Assembly (NCBI GenBank): GCA_043777595.1 | Contig: JAYWHT010000046.1 | Coordinates: 1-14,088, forward strand | DNA from: JAYVJH01 sp043777595 | GTDB lineage: Bacteria; Bacteroidota; Bacteroidia; Cytophagales; Spirosomataceae | Length of the DNA: 14,088 nucleotides | Direction: 5' to 3' | Part shown: in pieces, positions 1-5,807 of the stretch | Layout: every line of letters starts with the position of its first letter | Numbering within the stretch: position 1 is the stretch's first letter | The notes under the pieces: generated by a model | The model's input: the letters and a program-made list of their open reading frames with translations, nothing else | Told to the model about the DNA's origin: nothing | The model's database searches: none | Program-made: the position numbers and the translations under genes

Positions 1-78
1 CTACAAGGCCGCATTGAATGGCAGCGCAACGAAGACGGGCCGGGTATGACCGTGGTGATGGAAGTGCCATTGGATTGA
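1..78 (+). CDS. C-terminal end of a probable sensor histidine kinase (partial)
   Basis: The window opens inside a reading frame that ends with TGA at 76-78 and gives 25 residues, beginning LQGRIEW and ending VVMEVPLD. A glycine-rich lead, the I-E-W strand, an acidic turn, and a final beta strand ending in a hydrophobic-P-L pattern match the end of the HATPase domain in LytS-like or 7TMR-type histidine kinases of Bacteroidota. The match is short and made by eye, so the family is an inference. The rest of the gene lies outside the window. Confidence 0.4.
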   Translation, partial: LQGRIEWQRNEDGPGMTVVMEVPLD

Positions 79-105
79 TTCGATTGTTTCGATTATTTCG
101 ATTGC
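79..105 (+). repeat. Three short tandem TTCGATT repeats
   Basis: Directly after the kinase stop, a 9-base unit TTCGATTNN occurs three times in a row (79-87, 88-96, 97-105), preceded by a related GATTGATT. Only the last two bases of the unit vary. This is a minor slippage-type repeat with no evident function. Confidence 0.6.
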
Positions 106-187
106 CGCTTGCGAGTACAACGCGATACGGACGGTTGCTTACAGCAGGACAAAGCAAAGGGGGCAAAAAATGGACGGCAGCGTGCAC

Positions 188-220
188 CCCGCTTCACTCG
201 CGGCGGGTTTGTCATTTTTT
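188..220 (+). terminator. Possible intrinsic terminator after the kinase gene
   Basis: CCCGC at 188-192 can pair with GCGGG at 203-207, leaving a 10-base loop, and the stem is followed by TTTGTCATTTTTTT. The stem is short and the T run is interrupted, so this is a weak candidate for the end of the kinase transcript. Confidence 0.3.
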
Positions 221-287
221 TAAAAATCCGTCCGCATCACGGTGATTGTTTCGATAAAAACGTCCAAAAAAAATATTTTTACTCTAA

Positions 288-305
288 AATATTTTATAAA
301 ATATT
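288..305. repeat. 18-bp perfect AT-only palindrome
   Basis: AATATTTTATAAAATATT reads the same on both strands. It lies in the AT-rich centre of the gap before valS. It could be chance in such sequence, or a protein-binding or melting site. Confidence 0.5.
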
Positions 306-356
306 GATTATTAATGTTTTAATAGTTATAAACACTTGCCATAAACTATCGTTTAC

Positions 357-387
357 TTGCGCAGTGTTTTTTATTCCTGCACCTTTG
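357..387 (+). promoter_or_regulatory. Possible Bacteroidota-type promoter upstream of valS fragment
   Basis: TTG at 357-359 is followed after 20 bases by CACCTTTG at 380-387, which matches the -7 consensus TAnnTTTG except for its first base. An ATG follows at 397. That ATG is in a different frame from valS and encodes only about 32 codons. The promoter may therefore belong to whatever gene stood here before valS sequence was joined on, and it could now drive the valS fragment. Confidence 0.35.
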
Positions 388-410
388 TATCAACAAATGA
401 AACAAACCAC

Positions 411-431
411 TCATCACTCATCACTCATCAC
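411..431 (+). repeat. TCATCAC tandem repeat at the valS break
   Basis: Three exact copies of the heptamer TCATCAC fill 411-431, with a partial copy (CAC) just before. Recognisable valS coding sequence begins at the last repeat (codons for LTIATVRPETI from 431). The repeat therefore marks the junction between foreign and valS sequence. It is either the site of a recombination or deletion, or a simple-sequence misjoin. Confidence 0.85.
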
Positions 432-463
432 TTACCATCGCCACCGTTCGCCCAGAGACCATC

Positions 464-2545
464 ATGGCCGATGCAGCAATTTGCGTTCACCCTGACGACG
501 AGCGATACAAGCATTTGATAGGTCAAAAAGCCATTATTCCGCTCATTAACAGAGAGATACCGATTATTGCCGACGAGTACGTTACGATGGATTTTGGTAC
601 GGGCGCATTGAAAGTAACTCCTGCACACGACCAAAACGACTATGAATTGGGCAAAAAACATGGTCTCGAAATCATAGACTTGCTCAACGAAGACGGCACA
701 CTCAACGCCAATGCCCAGATTTTGGTAGGTGAAGACCGTTTTGTGGCTCGCAAAAAAATCATAAAGCTATTGGAAGAAGGCGGCCATATAGAAAAAATCG
801 AAGACTACCGCTCTAACGTAGGCCATTCGGAACGTACCGATGCTGTGATAGAGCCTCGGTTGTCGTTGCAATGGTTTGTCAAGATGAAAGAACTATGCCA
901 ACCAGCCCTCGACAATGTGATGAATGATAATATTAAACTCTACCCACCCAAATTTAAAAATACCTATCGGGTGTGGATGGAAAACGTCAGAGATTGGAAC
1001 ATCAGTCGCCAACTTTGGTGGGGCCAGCAGATACCCGTTTATTATTTGCAAGACGGTACGCCGATTGTGGCCAAGTCAAAACGGGAAGCACTACGCAAAG
1101 CGCAACACGAGCTGCTGATGTTTGCCCTGACCGAAGAAGACCTCACCCAAGACCCCGACGTGGTCGATACGTGGTTTAGCTCGTGGTTATGGCCCATTTC
1201 AGTTTTTGATGGCATTAAAGACCCTAATAATGAAGACATTAACTATTATTACCCAACCAACGACCTCGTAACGGCGCCCGAAATTCTTTTCTTTTGGGTG
1301 GCACGTATGATTGTGGCGGGTTATGCGTTTAGGGGCGAGTTGCCGTTTAAGAATGTGTATCTGACGGGTATTGTGCGAGACAAACAAGGGCGTAAAATGT
1401 CGAAATCACTCGGTAACTCGCCAGACCCGATTGAACTCATTGAAAAATATGGAGCAGATGGCGTGCGAACTGGTATGCTGTTTAGCTCACCAGCAGGCAA
1501 CGATTTACCATTTGACGAAAAACTATGCGAGCAAGGTCGTAATTTTTGCAATAAAATTTGGAATGCGTATCGATTGGTGAAGGGATTCAGCCCCGCCCCA
1601 CCCTCCCCACAGGGGGAGGGCTTAAACTCCCCTTCCATTGTGGGGAAGGGGTCGGGGGTTGGGGTAAATTTGGCTGTTCTATGGTTTCAATCCAAACTCA
1701 ACGCCACCATTGCCGAGGTTCACGACCATTTTAATAAATTCAGAATTTCGGACGCGCTCAATGCCGTCTATAAATTGATTTGGGACGATTTTTGTTCGCA
1801 GTATTTAGAGATGGTAAAAAGCCCCCAAACCGCAGCGGCGGACCGTCCCGATGGGGGAGTTTCTTATATTGATATAGAAACCTACGAGGCTACGATTGCT
1901 TTTTTTGATACTATCATGCGACTAACTCACCCTTTTATGCCGTTTATAACAGAGGAAATCTGGCAAAATTTAGCCCCCTCACCCCCGATGGCGGAATCTA
2001 AAACTCCCCCATCGGGACGGTACGCCGCGCGGGCGGGGGGGGCTTGTTGCATCGCCTCTTATCCCACGGCTGGCCCTGTCGATACCCAAGTTTTAGCTGA
2101 TTTTGAGTTATTGTTTGAAGTCGTAACAACCATCAGAAACCTGCGAAGTAGCAAAGGACTAAGCCCAAAAATCGAGCTGCCGATTGCTATAAAAACCGAC
2201 CGAAAAGCGGTGTATCAGTCGCTCGAAGGTTTGTTACAAAAATTAGCTAATGTATCGACTATCAGTTTTGTAGAAGACAAGGCACAGGGAACGTCGTTTG
2301 TGATAAAAGGTGATGAATTTTTTATTGATTTTGCCGAAGAAACCGACCCCGAAGCCGAGCGTGAAAATTTACAAAAAGAATTAGATTATATTGAGGGCTT
2401 CAAAAAATCGGTATTAGCCAAACTCTCAAATGAGCGTTTTGTAGCCAATGCCAAGCCCGAAGTAGTCGAAAACGAGCGTAGTAAATTGGCCGATGCCGAA
2501 GCCAAAACAGTAGCTTTGAGCGAGGCTTTGGCCAGGTTGGGGTAA
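464..2545 (+). CDS. valS: Valyl-tRNA synthetase, N-terminally truncated, with three in-frame repeat insertions
   Basis: Valyl-tRNA synthetase charges tRNA-Val with valine and edits mischarged threonine. Visible parts: most of the CP1 editing domain (from MADAAICV), the second half of the class Ia Rossmann fold with KMSKS at residues 311-315, the tRNA-binding alpha-helical domain (FCNKIWNAYRLVKG onward), and the C-terminal coiled coil (about 625-690). Family members in this phylum are near 870 residues and begin with a nucleotide-binding half containing the HIGH motif. Here about 230 residues including HIGH are absent. Valine-synthetase coding sequence continues upstream of the ATG for 11 codons (LTIATVRPETI), then breaks off, with an in-frame stop at 398-400. 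Residues about 375-401, 453-468 and 504-529 are not family sequence but translations of GC-rich palindromic elements. Alone the protein cannot be a working synthetase. It is a decayed or duplicate copy, half of a split enzyme, or an assembly artefact. Start 464 is simply the first in-frame ATG. Confidence 0.9.
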   Translation: MADAAICVHPDDERYKHLIGQKAIIPLINREIPIIADEYVTMDFGTGALKVTPAHDQNDYELGKKHGLEIIDLLNEDGTLNANAQILVGEDRFVARKKIIKLLEEGGHIEKIEDYRSNVGHSERTDAVIEPRLSLQWFVKMKELCQPALDNVMNDNIKLYPPKFKNTYRVWMENVRDWNISRQLWWGQQIPVYYLQDGTPIVAKSKREALRKAQHELLMFALTEEDLTQDPDVVDTWFSSWLWPISVFDGIKDPNNEDINYYYPTNDLVTAPEILFFWVARMIVAGYAFRGELPFKNVYLTGIVRDKQGRKMSKSLGNSPDPIELIEKYGADGVRTGMLFSSPAGNDLPFDEKLCEQGRNFCNKIWNAYRLVKGFSPAPPSPQGEGLNSPSIVGKGSGVGVNLAVLWFQSKLNATIAEVHDHFNKFRISDALNAVYKLIWDDFCSQYLEMVKSPQTAAADRPDGGVSYIDIETYEATIAFFDTIMRLTHPFMPFITEEIWQNLAPSPPMAESKTPPSGRYAARAGGACCIASYPTAGPVDTQVLADFELLFEVVTTIRNLRSSKGLSPKIELPIAIKTDRKAVYQSLEGLLQKLANVSTISFVEDKAQGTSFVIKGDEFFIDFAEETDPEAERENLQKELDYIEGFKKSVLAKLSNERFVANAKPEVVENERSKLADAEAKTVALSEALARLG
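1590..1665. repeat. GC-rich palindromic element 1 inside valS
   Basis: This stretch of about 76 bases is almost entirely C and G runs in an otherwise AT-balanced gene. It contains two hairpins: CCCTCCCC (1601-1608) with GGGGAGGG (1613-1620), and CCCCTTCC (1629-1636) with GGAAGGGG (1644-1651). The outer arms are also roughly complementary. It starts AGCCCC and has an internal AAACTCCCC, both shared with elements 2 and 3. It is read in frame as a P, S and G-rich loop between LVKGF and NLAVLWF, where homologues have only a short linker. Arrays of this type resemble REP or MITE-like repeats of Bacteroidota. Confidence 0.8.
1820..1862 (-). repeat. GC-rich repeat element 2 inside valS
   Basis: Read on the minus strand, this 43-base piece starts AAACTCCCCCATCGGGACGG and ends GGGGGCT. 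Its first 28 bases match element 3 (2001-2028, + strand) at 27 positions. It is therefore a half-length copy of the same repeat in the opposite orientation. It is translated in frame between YLEMVK and IDIETYEATIAFF, where the family has a short conserved loop. Confidence 0.85.
1972..2044 (+). repeat. GC-rich palindromic element 3 inside valS
   Basis: A 73-base element bounded by AGCCCCC (1972-1978) and its inverse GGGGGCT (2038-2044), with an inner hairpin CCCGATGG (1984-1991) with CCATCGGG (2009-2016). Its right half is the + strand version of element 2. It is read in frame between FITEEIWQNL and IASYPT as a P, S, A and G-rich peptide. It contains a run of eight G at 2035-2042. A sequencing error there would shift the frame, so the open frame rests partly on that count. 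Confidence 0.85.
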
Positions 2546-2559
2546 ATGTTTGAATAAAA
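2478..2559 (+). repeat. valS 3' end, copy 1 of a direct repeat
   Basis: The last 22 codons of valS and about 14 bases after its stop recur at 3237-3318 with a fixed offset of 759 bases and no gaps. Within the 68 bases ending at the stop codon I count six mismatches. The two copies flank the toxin-antitoxin pair. Confidence 0.9.
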
Positions 2560-2573
2560 GTACAAATCCGAAC

Positions 2574-2629
2574 AGACCTGTAAATCTTGAATAAAAATCG
2601 TAAATCTGGATAAAATTAGACCTGCAAAT
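2574..2629 (+). promoter_or_regulatory. Direct repeats upstream of the PIN toxin (possible operator)
   Basis: Two nested direct repeats fill the space before the toxin start: AGACCTGTAAAT (2574-2585) with AGACCTGCAAAT (2618-2629), and GTAAATCTTGAATAAAAAT (2580-2598) with GTAAATCTGGATAAAAT (2600-2616). Repeated boxes at this position often bind the toxin-antitoxin complex for autoregulation, but that role is inferred. The second outer box overlaps the start codon. Confidence 0.45.
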
Positions 2630-3095
2630 GAAGCAACGAATTTACATAGACACTTCGGTAGTCGGAGGATATTTTGACGAAGAGTTTTCGGTAGATACTA
2701 TCCTGTTTTTTGAAAGGGTAAAAAATGGCGAGATTATAATAATAGTTTCGGATATTCTTGAAGCAGAGCTTTTGAGAGCCCCCGATTTTGTAAAAAAACT
2801 TTTACCGAGTATCCCTGAACAGCAAATTGAGAAAATTAGGCTTTCACCAGATGCAATAGAACTTGCAGATAAGTATATTGAAGCAAAAGTTGTTGGTAAG
2901 ACGAGCAGAGCAGATTGCCAACACATTGCTATTGCTACACTTTTCAACGCAGATGTTTTAGTAAGTTGGAACTTCAAACATATTGTAAATCTTGACCGAA
3001 TAAGAGGTTATAATGGTATTAACTATCAAAATGGACATAAAATGATAGAAATTAGAACACCAAAAGAAATAACAAAATATGAAAACGATGACTAA
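2628..3095 (+). CDS. PIN-domain toxin (VapC-like ribonuclease)
   Basis: A 155-residue protein of PIN-domain type, a family of Mg-dependent RNases that act as toxins in type II toxin-antitoxin systems. The expected acidic residues are visible: D8 in YIDTSVVGG, E45/E47 in SDILEAELL, and D96 in RADCQHIAIA. Further along is the DVLVSWNFKHIV segment (109-120), the conserved late strand with W114-N115. It starts 82 bases after the valS stop, and the downstream small gene overlaps its end by 17 bases, so the pair is translationally linked. The toxin comes first and the partner second, the reverse of classical vapBC. The RNA target cannot be told. The pair lies between two copies of the valS 3' end. 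Confidence 0.85.
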   Translation: MKQRIYIDTSVVGGYFDEEFSVDTILFFERVKNGEIIIIVSDILEAELLRAPDFVKKLLPSIPEQQIEKIRLSPDAIELADKYIEAKVVGKTSRADCQHIAIATLFNADVLVSWNFKHIVNLDRIRGYNGINYQNGHKMIEIRTPKEITKYENDD

Positions 3096-3240
3096 AAAAG
3101 CTGAAAAAAAATTTGACGCCATTAAAACAATGCGTGAAATCCGAGACAAAATTAGTCTTGAAATAATGAATATGACTTACGAACAAGAACGTGCGTATAT
3201 AGACAAACTTCTTGCAAGTGGACAATCCAAGGCGGAGTAA
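3079..3240 (+). CDS. Small protein paired with PIN toxin, probable antitoxin
   Basis: A 53-residue, lysine- and glutamate-rich, mostly helical protein (MKTMTKKAEKKFDAIKTM at the start, ending GQSKAE). Its ATG lies 17 bases inside the toxin gene in another frame. The core (KTMREIRDKIS, then MTYEQERAYIDKLL) is the pattern of short helical partners found next to PIN toxins in Bacteroidota and cyanobacteria. This comes from memory of such pairs and not from a search. No DNA-binding fold is evident. The stop codon at 3238-3240 overlaps the start of the second valS 3' copy, so the cassette ends exactly at the repeat. Confidence 0.7.
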   Translation: MKTMTKKAEKKFDAIKTMREIRDKISLEIMNMTYEQERAYIDKLLASGQSKAE

Positions 3241-3318
3241 TAAACTCGCCGATGCCGAAGCCAAAATTGTAGCTTTGAGCGAGGCATTGGCCAGGTTGGG
3301 GTAAATATTTAAACAAAA
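3237..3318 (+). repeat. valS 3' end, copy 2 of a direct repeat (vestigial)
   Basis: This piece would translate in frame as KLADAEAKIVALSEALARLG and a stop, the same as the end of ValS except I for T. Several base differences from copy 1 are silent (CTC for TTG, GCA for GCT). That suggests the two copies diverged while at least one was under coding selection, and are not a fresh duplication. Similarity continues past the stop (TAAATATTTAAACAAAA versus TAAATGTTTGAATAAAA). There is no upstream valS body and no start codon, so it is not a gene. Confidence 0.9.
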
Positions 3319-3323
3319 TCAAT

Positions 3324-3476
3324 ATGAATCATTCAATTATGAGTTATTTGATAACTCTTGCACCCTTTATTGGCTTAGTTTTCTGGGCATTACTACTTTA
3401 TTTTTTTTATCGATTGTTTAAAGTACTCATCAAATTTGAGAAATATTTAGACAAAAAATTAGAACAAAACGAATAA
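3324..3476 (+). CDS. Small single-pass membrane protein, unknown function
   Basis: A 50-residue frame from ATG 3324 to TAA 3476. Residues about 8-29 (YLITLAPFIGLVFWALLLYF) form one strongly hydrophobic helix, followed by a basic and then lysine/glutamate-rich tail ending KKLEQNE. The stop codon is immediately followed by the ATG of the next gene at 3477, so the two are co-transcribed and probably translationally coupled. I do not recognise the family. It probably stood directly after valS before the toxin-antitoxin pair arrived. Confidence 0.65.
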   Translation: MNHSIMSYLITLAPFIGLVFWALLLYFFYRLFKVLIKFEKYLDKKLEQNE

Positions 3477-4040
3477 ATGCCCAATTACAAAACAATTTAT
3501 GAAAACGAAACCCTGTACCGAGTCGCTGAATCGGTACAGGAAAAGCCGTTAGTTACTGAGGTTGCGCTACCGCCCGTGCCTATTGAAGTGGCAAAAATTG
3601 AGCCACTCAAAAATATTGCCATACCAGTTGTAGAAGTAGCACAAAAACCAGTACTTCAAGAGCCAATCCAACTAATACCAAGCCCAAAACAGCACGACTC
3701 TGTTCTGATTTTGGCAGATGAGTTATCAATCAACGAGGCTATTTATTTAGATAAAATATTAAAAGCCGCTGGCGGTATGAGTACAGAAAGCGTTGATTTA
3801 CAGATTTTTACAAAAAATATGGACTTTCGGCCAATCTTACGCTCAGGGCGTATCAAGCACTTTGTTTCGTTTGGTGTACCGTTCCTAAAAGTCAATGTCG
3901 ATTTGATGATGAACCGCTACGAACCCAAGACTATCGGCGGTATCGTCTTTGTTTTTGCTGACCCACTACCCGTCATCGAAGCCGATGAGGCAGTTAGGCG
4001 TGCGCTCTGGGGGGTATTAAAGGCGTTGTTTGTGAAGTAA
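3477..4040 (+). CDS. Uncharacterised protein resembling DNA polymerase III psi subunit (HolD-like)
   Basis: A 187-residue protein in three parts: an N-terminal peptide (1-20, with NETLYRV), a proline- and valine-rich linker (about 24-70), and a globular domain (75-187). The domain opens with a buried strand and acidic turn (SVLILADELSINEA), has KHFVSFGVP in the middle, and ends with DEAVRRALWGVLKALF. E. coli psi has the same layout: a short N-terminal peptide that binds the clamp-loader collar, a strand VRLVMVANDLP, and a C-terminal helix with ARAALWQQI. The resemblance is by eye only and low in identity, so the function is an inference. The protein has no signal peptide and no membrane segment, which fits a cytoplasmic role. 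It follows the small membrane protein with no gap. Confidence 0.5.
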   Translation: MPNYKTIYENETLYRVAESVQEKPLVTEVALPPVPIEVAKIEPLKNIAIPVVEVAQKPVLQEPIQLIPSPKQHDSVLILADELSINEAIYLDKILKAAGGMSTESVDLQIFTKNMDFRPILRSGRIKHFVSFGVPFLKVNVDLMMNRYEPKTIGGIVFVFADPLPVIEADEAVRRALWGVLKALFVK

Positions 4041-4155
4041 TTGAGCAAATTTAGGCAGGATAATAAATTTAATAAAGTTGCTATAAATCAGTTATTTACT
4101 CAAACTCTTCGGCGTACCGTCAATCATTCAGTCATTCGTAATTCTACATTACTAC
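4041..4155. other. Intergenic gap between convergent genes
   Basis: This is 115 AT-rich bases between the ends of two converging genes. I see no strong hairpin with a T run. TTGAGCAAAT near 4041 could pair with ATTTACTCAA near 4095, but with a long loop and one mismatch, so no terminator is called. Confidence 0.5.
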
Positions 4156-5205
4156 TTATCGCAACCGCACATCTCCAAAGCTCGACACTACCCGTATTTT
4201 AGTGCCGTTACCATTGCCAAACCTACCGATATACTTTTTAGTGGGGTTGTAGCCTCGTTCTTCTTTGCTGTCGTCGTTTTGGGTAAAAGTAATGGTACGA
4301 TTGCTTGGATATTTGAACCCGCCATGACTCACGACCACGTCAAAACTACTGTCGTTGTTGTCGGTCGGAATACTGACTGACGAATAGCTGGCCGTAATGT
4401 CCACGTTGTCTGCCGAAGCTGGCATTTGTTCGATACTAAATCCACTCGAAAAACTCAATTTCATCGTACACGAGTTTTTGACAGTTCTGATAGTACTACT
4501 GTTTGAGTAGCTCATCTTGCCTTCAATTTTATCGACATCACCAATCTTAAACTTACCAAATTTATTTATCAAATTTATTGTATTTCCTTTGTCTAAGTTA
4601 AGAGTAGAATAGGCCATATCTAAACTACCGTTGCCCATGGTCTGAATATCAGCTTTGCCGAAGTTTACATCAATATCGGTTTTGTTGCCTGTCAGGTCGT
4701 TGGCTGTAAAGTTGCCATAACTTTGTTTGACACTGAGCGGTGCGCTAAAAGTAGCAATATCGGTATTGCCAAAACGATTTTTGACAGACAAAGGCATATT
4801 TTTGGGCATCGACACCACGTAGTCAATCTGGATTGTGTTATTGCCGCTACTGCTCTTAAACCAACCCGAGTGGCCTTCATCATCAATGACAGTCTTGACA
4901 CTAATCTGGTCGCCAGTTGCATTGTCTTCTATCGAAATAGCGTCCAATCGTTTCTGCGCTCGCTCGTCCGAGGGTGAGTCTGCTTTGATTGAAATATCAA
5001 CTCGTACCTCATTTTTGCTCCACAACACAACCTTTACTGCCCCAAACTGATTGTCTATCAGTAGGTTGTTTTTGCCCGAAACTGTATAAGTTTTTGTTAC
5101 CGTTTTCTTTTTTTCGTTTGCACCATCATTTTCTAATGCCCACGTTTGGCTCACAACAAGCAAAGCCGTTGCGGTACTAAATAATAGTTGTTTTATCGTT
5201 TTCAT
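4156..5205 (-). CDS. Exported DUF4097-like beta-rich protein
   Basis: A 349-residue protein. Residues 1-23 are a typical Sec signal peptide (KTIKQLLFSTATALLVVSQTWA). The rest is strand-rich and low in cysteine, with repeating turns such as NQFGAVKVVLW, NRFGNTDIATF, VNFGKADIQTM and NKFGKFKIGDV, the last near the centre. These short F-G turns recurring every 20-40 residues are the pattern of the DUF4097 putative-adhesin family, likely a stacked beta fold in the periplasm or on the cell surface. The start codon overlaps the end of the anti-sigma gene by 29 bases. With the sigma and anti-sigma genes upstream it forms a three-gene operon, so it may be a sensed or regulated envelope component. Its exact role is unknown. 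Confidence 0.75.
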   Translation of the reverse strand: MKTIKQLLFSTATALLVVSQTWALENDGANEKKKTVTKTYTVSGKNNLLIDNQFGAVKVVLWSKNEVRVDISIKADSPSDERAQKRLDAISIEDNATGDQISVKTVIDDEGHSGWFKSSSGNNTIQIDYVVSMPKNMPLSVKNRFGNTDIATFSAPLSVKQSYGNFTANDLTGNKTDIDVNFGKADIQTMGNGSLDMAYSTLNLDKGNTINLINKFGKFKIGDVDKIEGKMSYSNSSTIRTVKNSCTMKLSFSSGFSIEQMPASADNVDITASYSSVSIPTDNNDSSFDVVVSHGGFKYPSNRTITFTQNDDSKEERGYNPTKKYIGRFGNGNGTKIRVVSSFGDVRLR

Positions 5206-5782
5206 TTTTAGAGTTTTTTATTTTTTCAATAATTTGTAATTGCTGATTCAGTATGTCAATCTGTAATTGTAAGTTTTGAATCATGGCCGAAATAAGTGTT
5301 TCTTGGTTTTGATTTTTCGGTAAATCGGCTCTTAAACTTTGGTATGATTTTTCCAGAATATCCAATTCTTGTGCAAATTGTTTGTATAAATTAGGGTTGT
5401 TTTCTGTTAATGTTTTAAGTTCAATTCTTTTATTTTCAACGAGTTGGGTATATTGGCCAACTTGCTTGGCCATTGCTGGATTTGTCAAAACGATTTCGGG
5501 TTGTGCCGTCAATTGGTATTTTTGGTTAATATTAAACAACATAATACCAACTCCCAAAAGCACCAAAACCGAAGCCGCCAGCCGCCAACTAAGCCCTTCA
5601 AAACGCTTGAAATATCTGCTATTTTGAAAATCTTTATGAATAATTTTTGCTTCTGTTGTCTGTGTCTGCACGGATATTGAGCCGTTAGGCAACTGCCCAC
5701 TAATTTTATCCCAAAGTGCATCAGACGGTTCTTTGTCGTCAAACGCATCTCGGTTGTCTCTGATATATCTTTCTATTTTCAT
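5177..5782 (-). CDS. Probable membrane-anchored anti-sigma factor
   Basis: A 201-residue protein with a cytoplasmic N-terminal part (1-64, with EPSDALWDKISGQLP, a layout common in Bacteroidota anti-sigma factors), one membrane helix at about 66-85 (WRLAASVLVLLGVGIMLFNI), and a long helical, probably coiled-coil region outside (110-190, rich in Q, L, N and E). It lies directly after the ECF sigma gene and overlaps the exported DUF4097-like gene. Role inferred: it holds the sigma factor at the membrane until an envelope signal releases it. No zinc-binding anti-sigma motif (HxxxCxxC) is present, so it belongs to the non-ZAS group. Confidence 0.7.
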   Translation of the reverse strand: MKIERYIRDNRDAFDDKEPSDALWDKISGQLPNGSISVQTQTTEAKIIHKDFQNSRYFKRFEGLSWRLAASVLVLLGVGIMLFNINQKYQLTAQPEIVLTNPAMAKQVGQYTQLVENKRIELKTLTENNPNLYKQFAQELDILEKSYQSLRADLPKNQNQETLISAMIQNLQLQIDILNQQLQIIEKIKNSKNENDKTTII

Positions 5783-5807
5783 TTTTCAAGTTTTGATTTT
5801 TGGTCGA

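Larger units (their letters stand above)
106..396. other. Non-coding gap between kinase end and truncated valS
   Basis: No credible gene is seen in this stretch of about 290 bases. Its first half is GC-mixed and holds a weak hairpin (188-192 with 203-207). Its second half (about 260-350) is very AT-rich and contains an 18-bp perfect AT palindrome at 288-305. A short open frame runs through from 109 to 495, but it is rich in R, H, T and S, has no recognisable domain, and overlaps valS in another frame, so it is treated as spurious. No trace of the missing valS N-terminus is present in any frame. Confidence 0.6.

Noticed and set aside
109..495. Open frame of 128 codons upstream of and overlapping valS
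   Set aside because: Composition is rich in R, H, T and S, it spans AT-rich spacer and a tandem repeat, shows no domain, and overlaps valS in another frame.
1321..1638. Minus-strand frame of 105 codons in valS
   Set aside because: It is antisense to the KMSKS region and palindromic element 1, with no independent support.
1590..2044. CRISPR-like array in valS
   Set aside because: The repeats are palindromic, differ in length and orientation, and are not regularly spaced. They are translated insertions.
2587..2617. Promoter for the toxin-antitoxin pair (TTG then TAAAATTA)
   Set aside because: The -7 box misses two consensus positions and overlaps the direct repeats, so it is too weak to call.
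4041..4110. Possible terminator between the psi-like gene and the DUF4097-like gene
   Set aside because: The only pairing seen has a long loop, a mismatch, and no T run.
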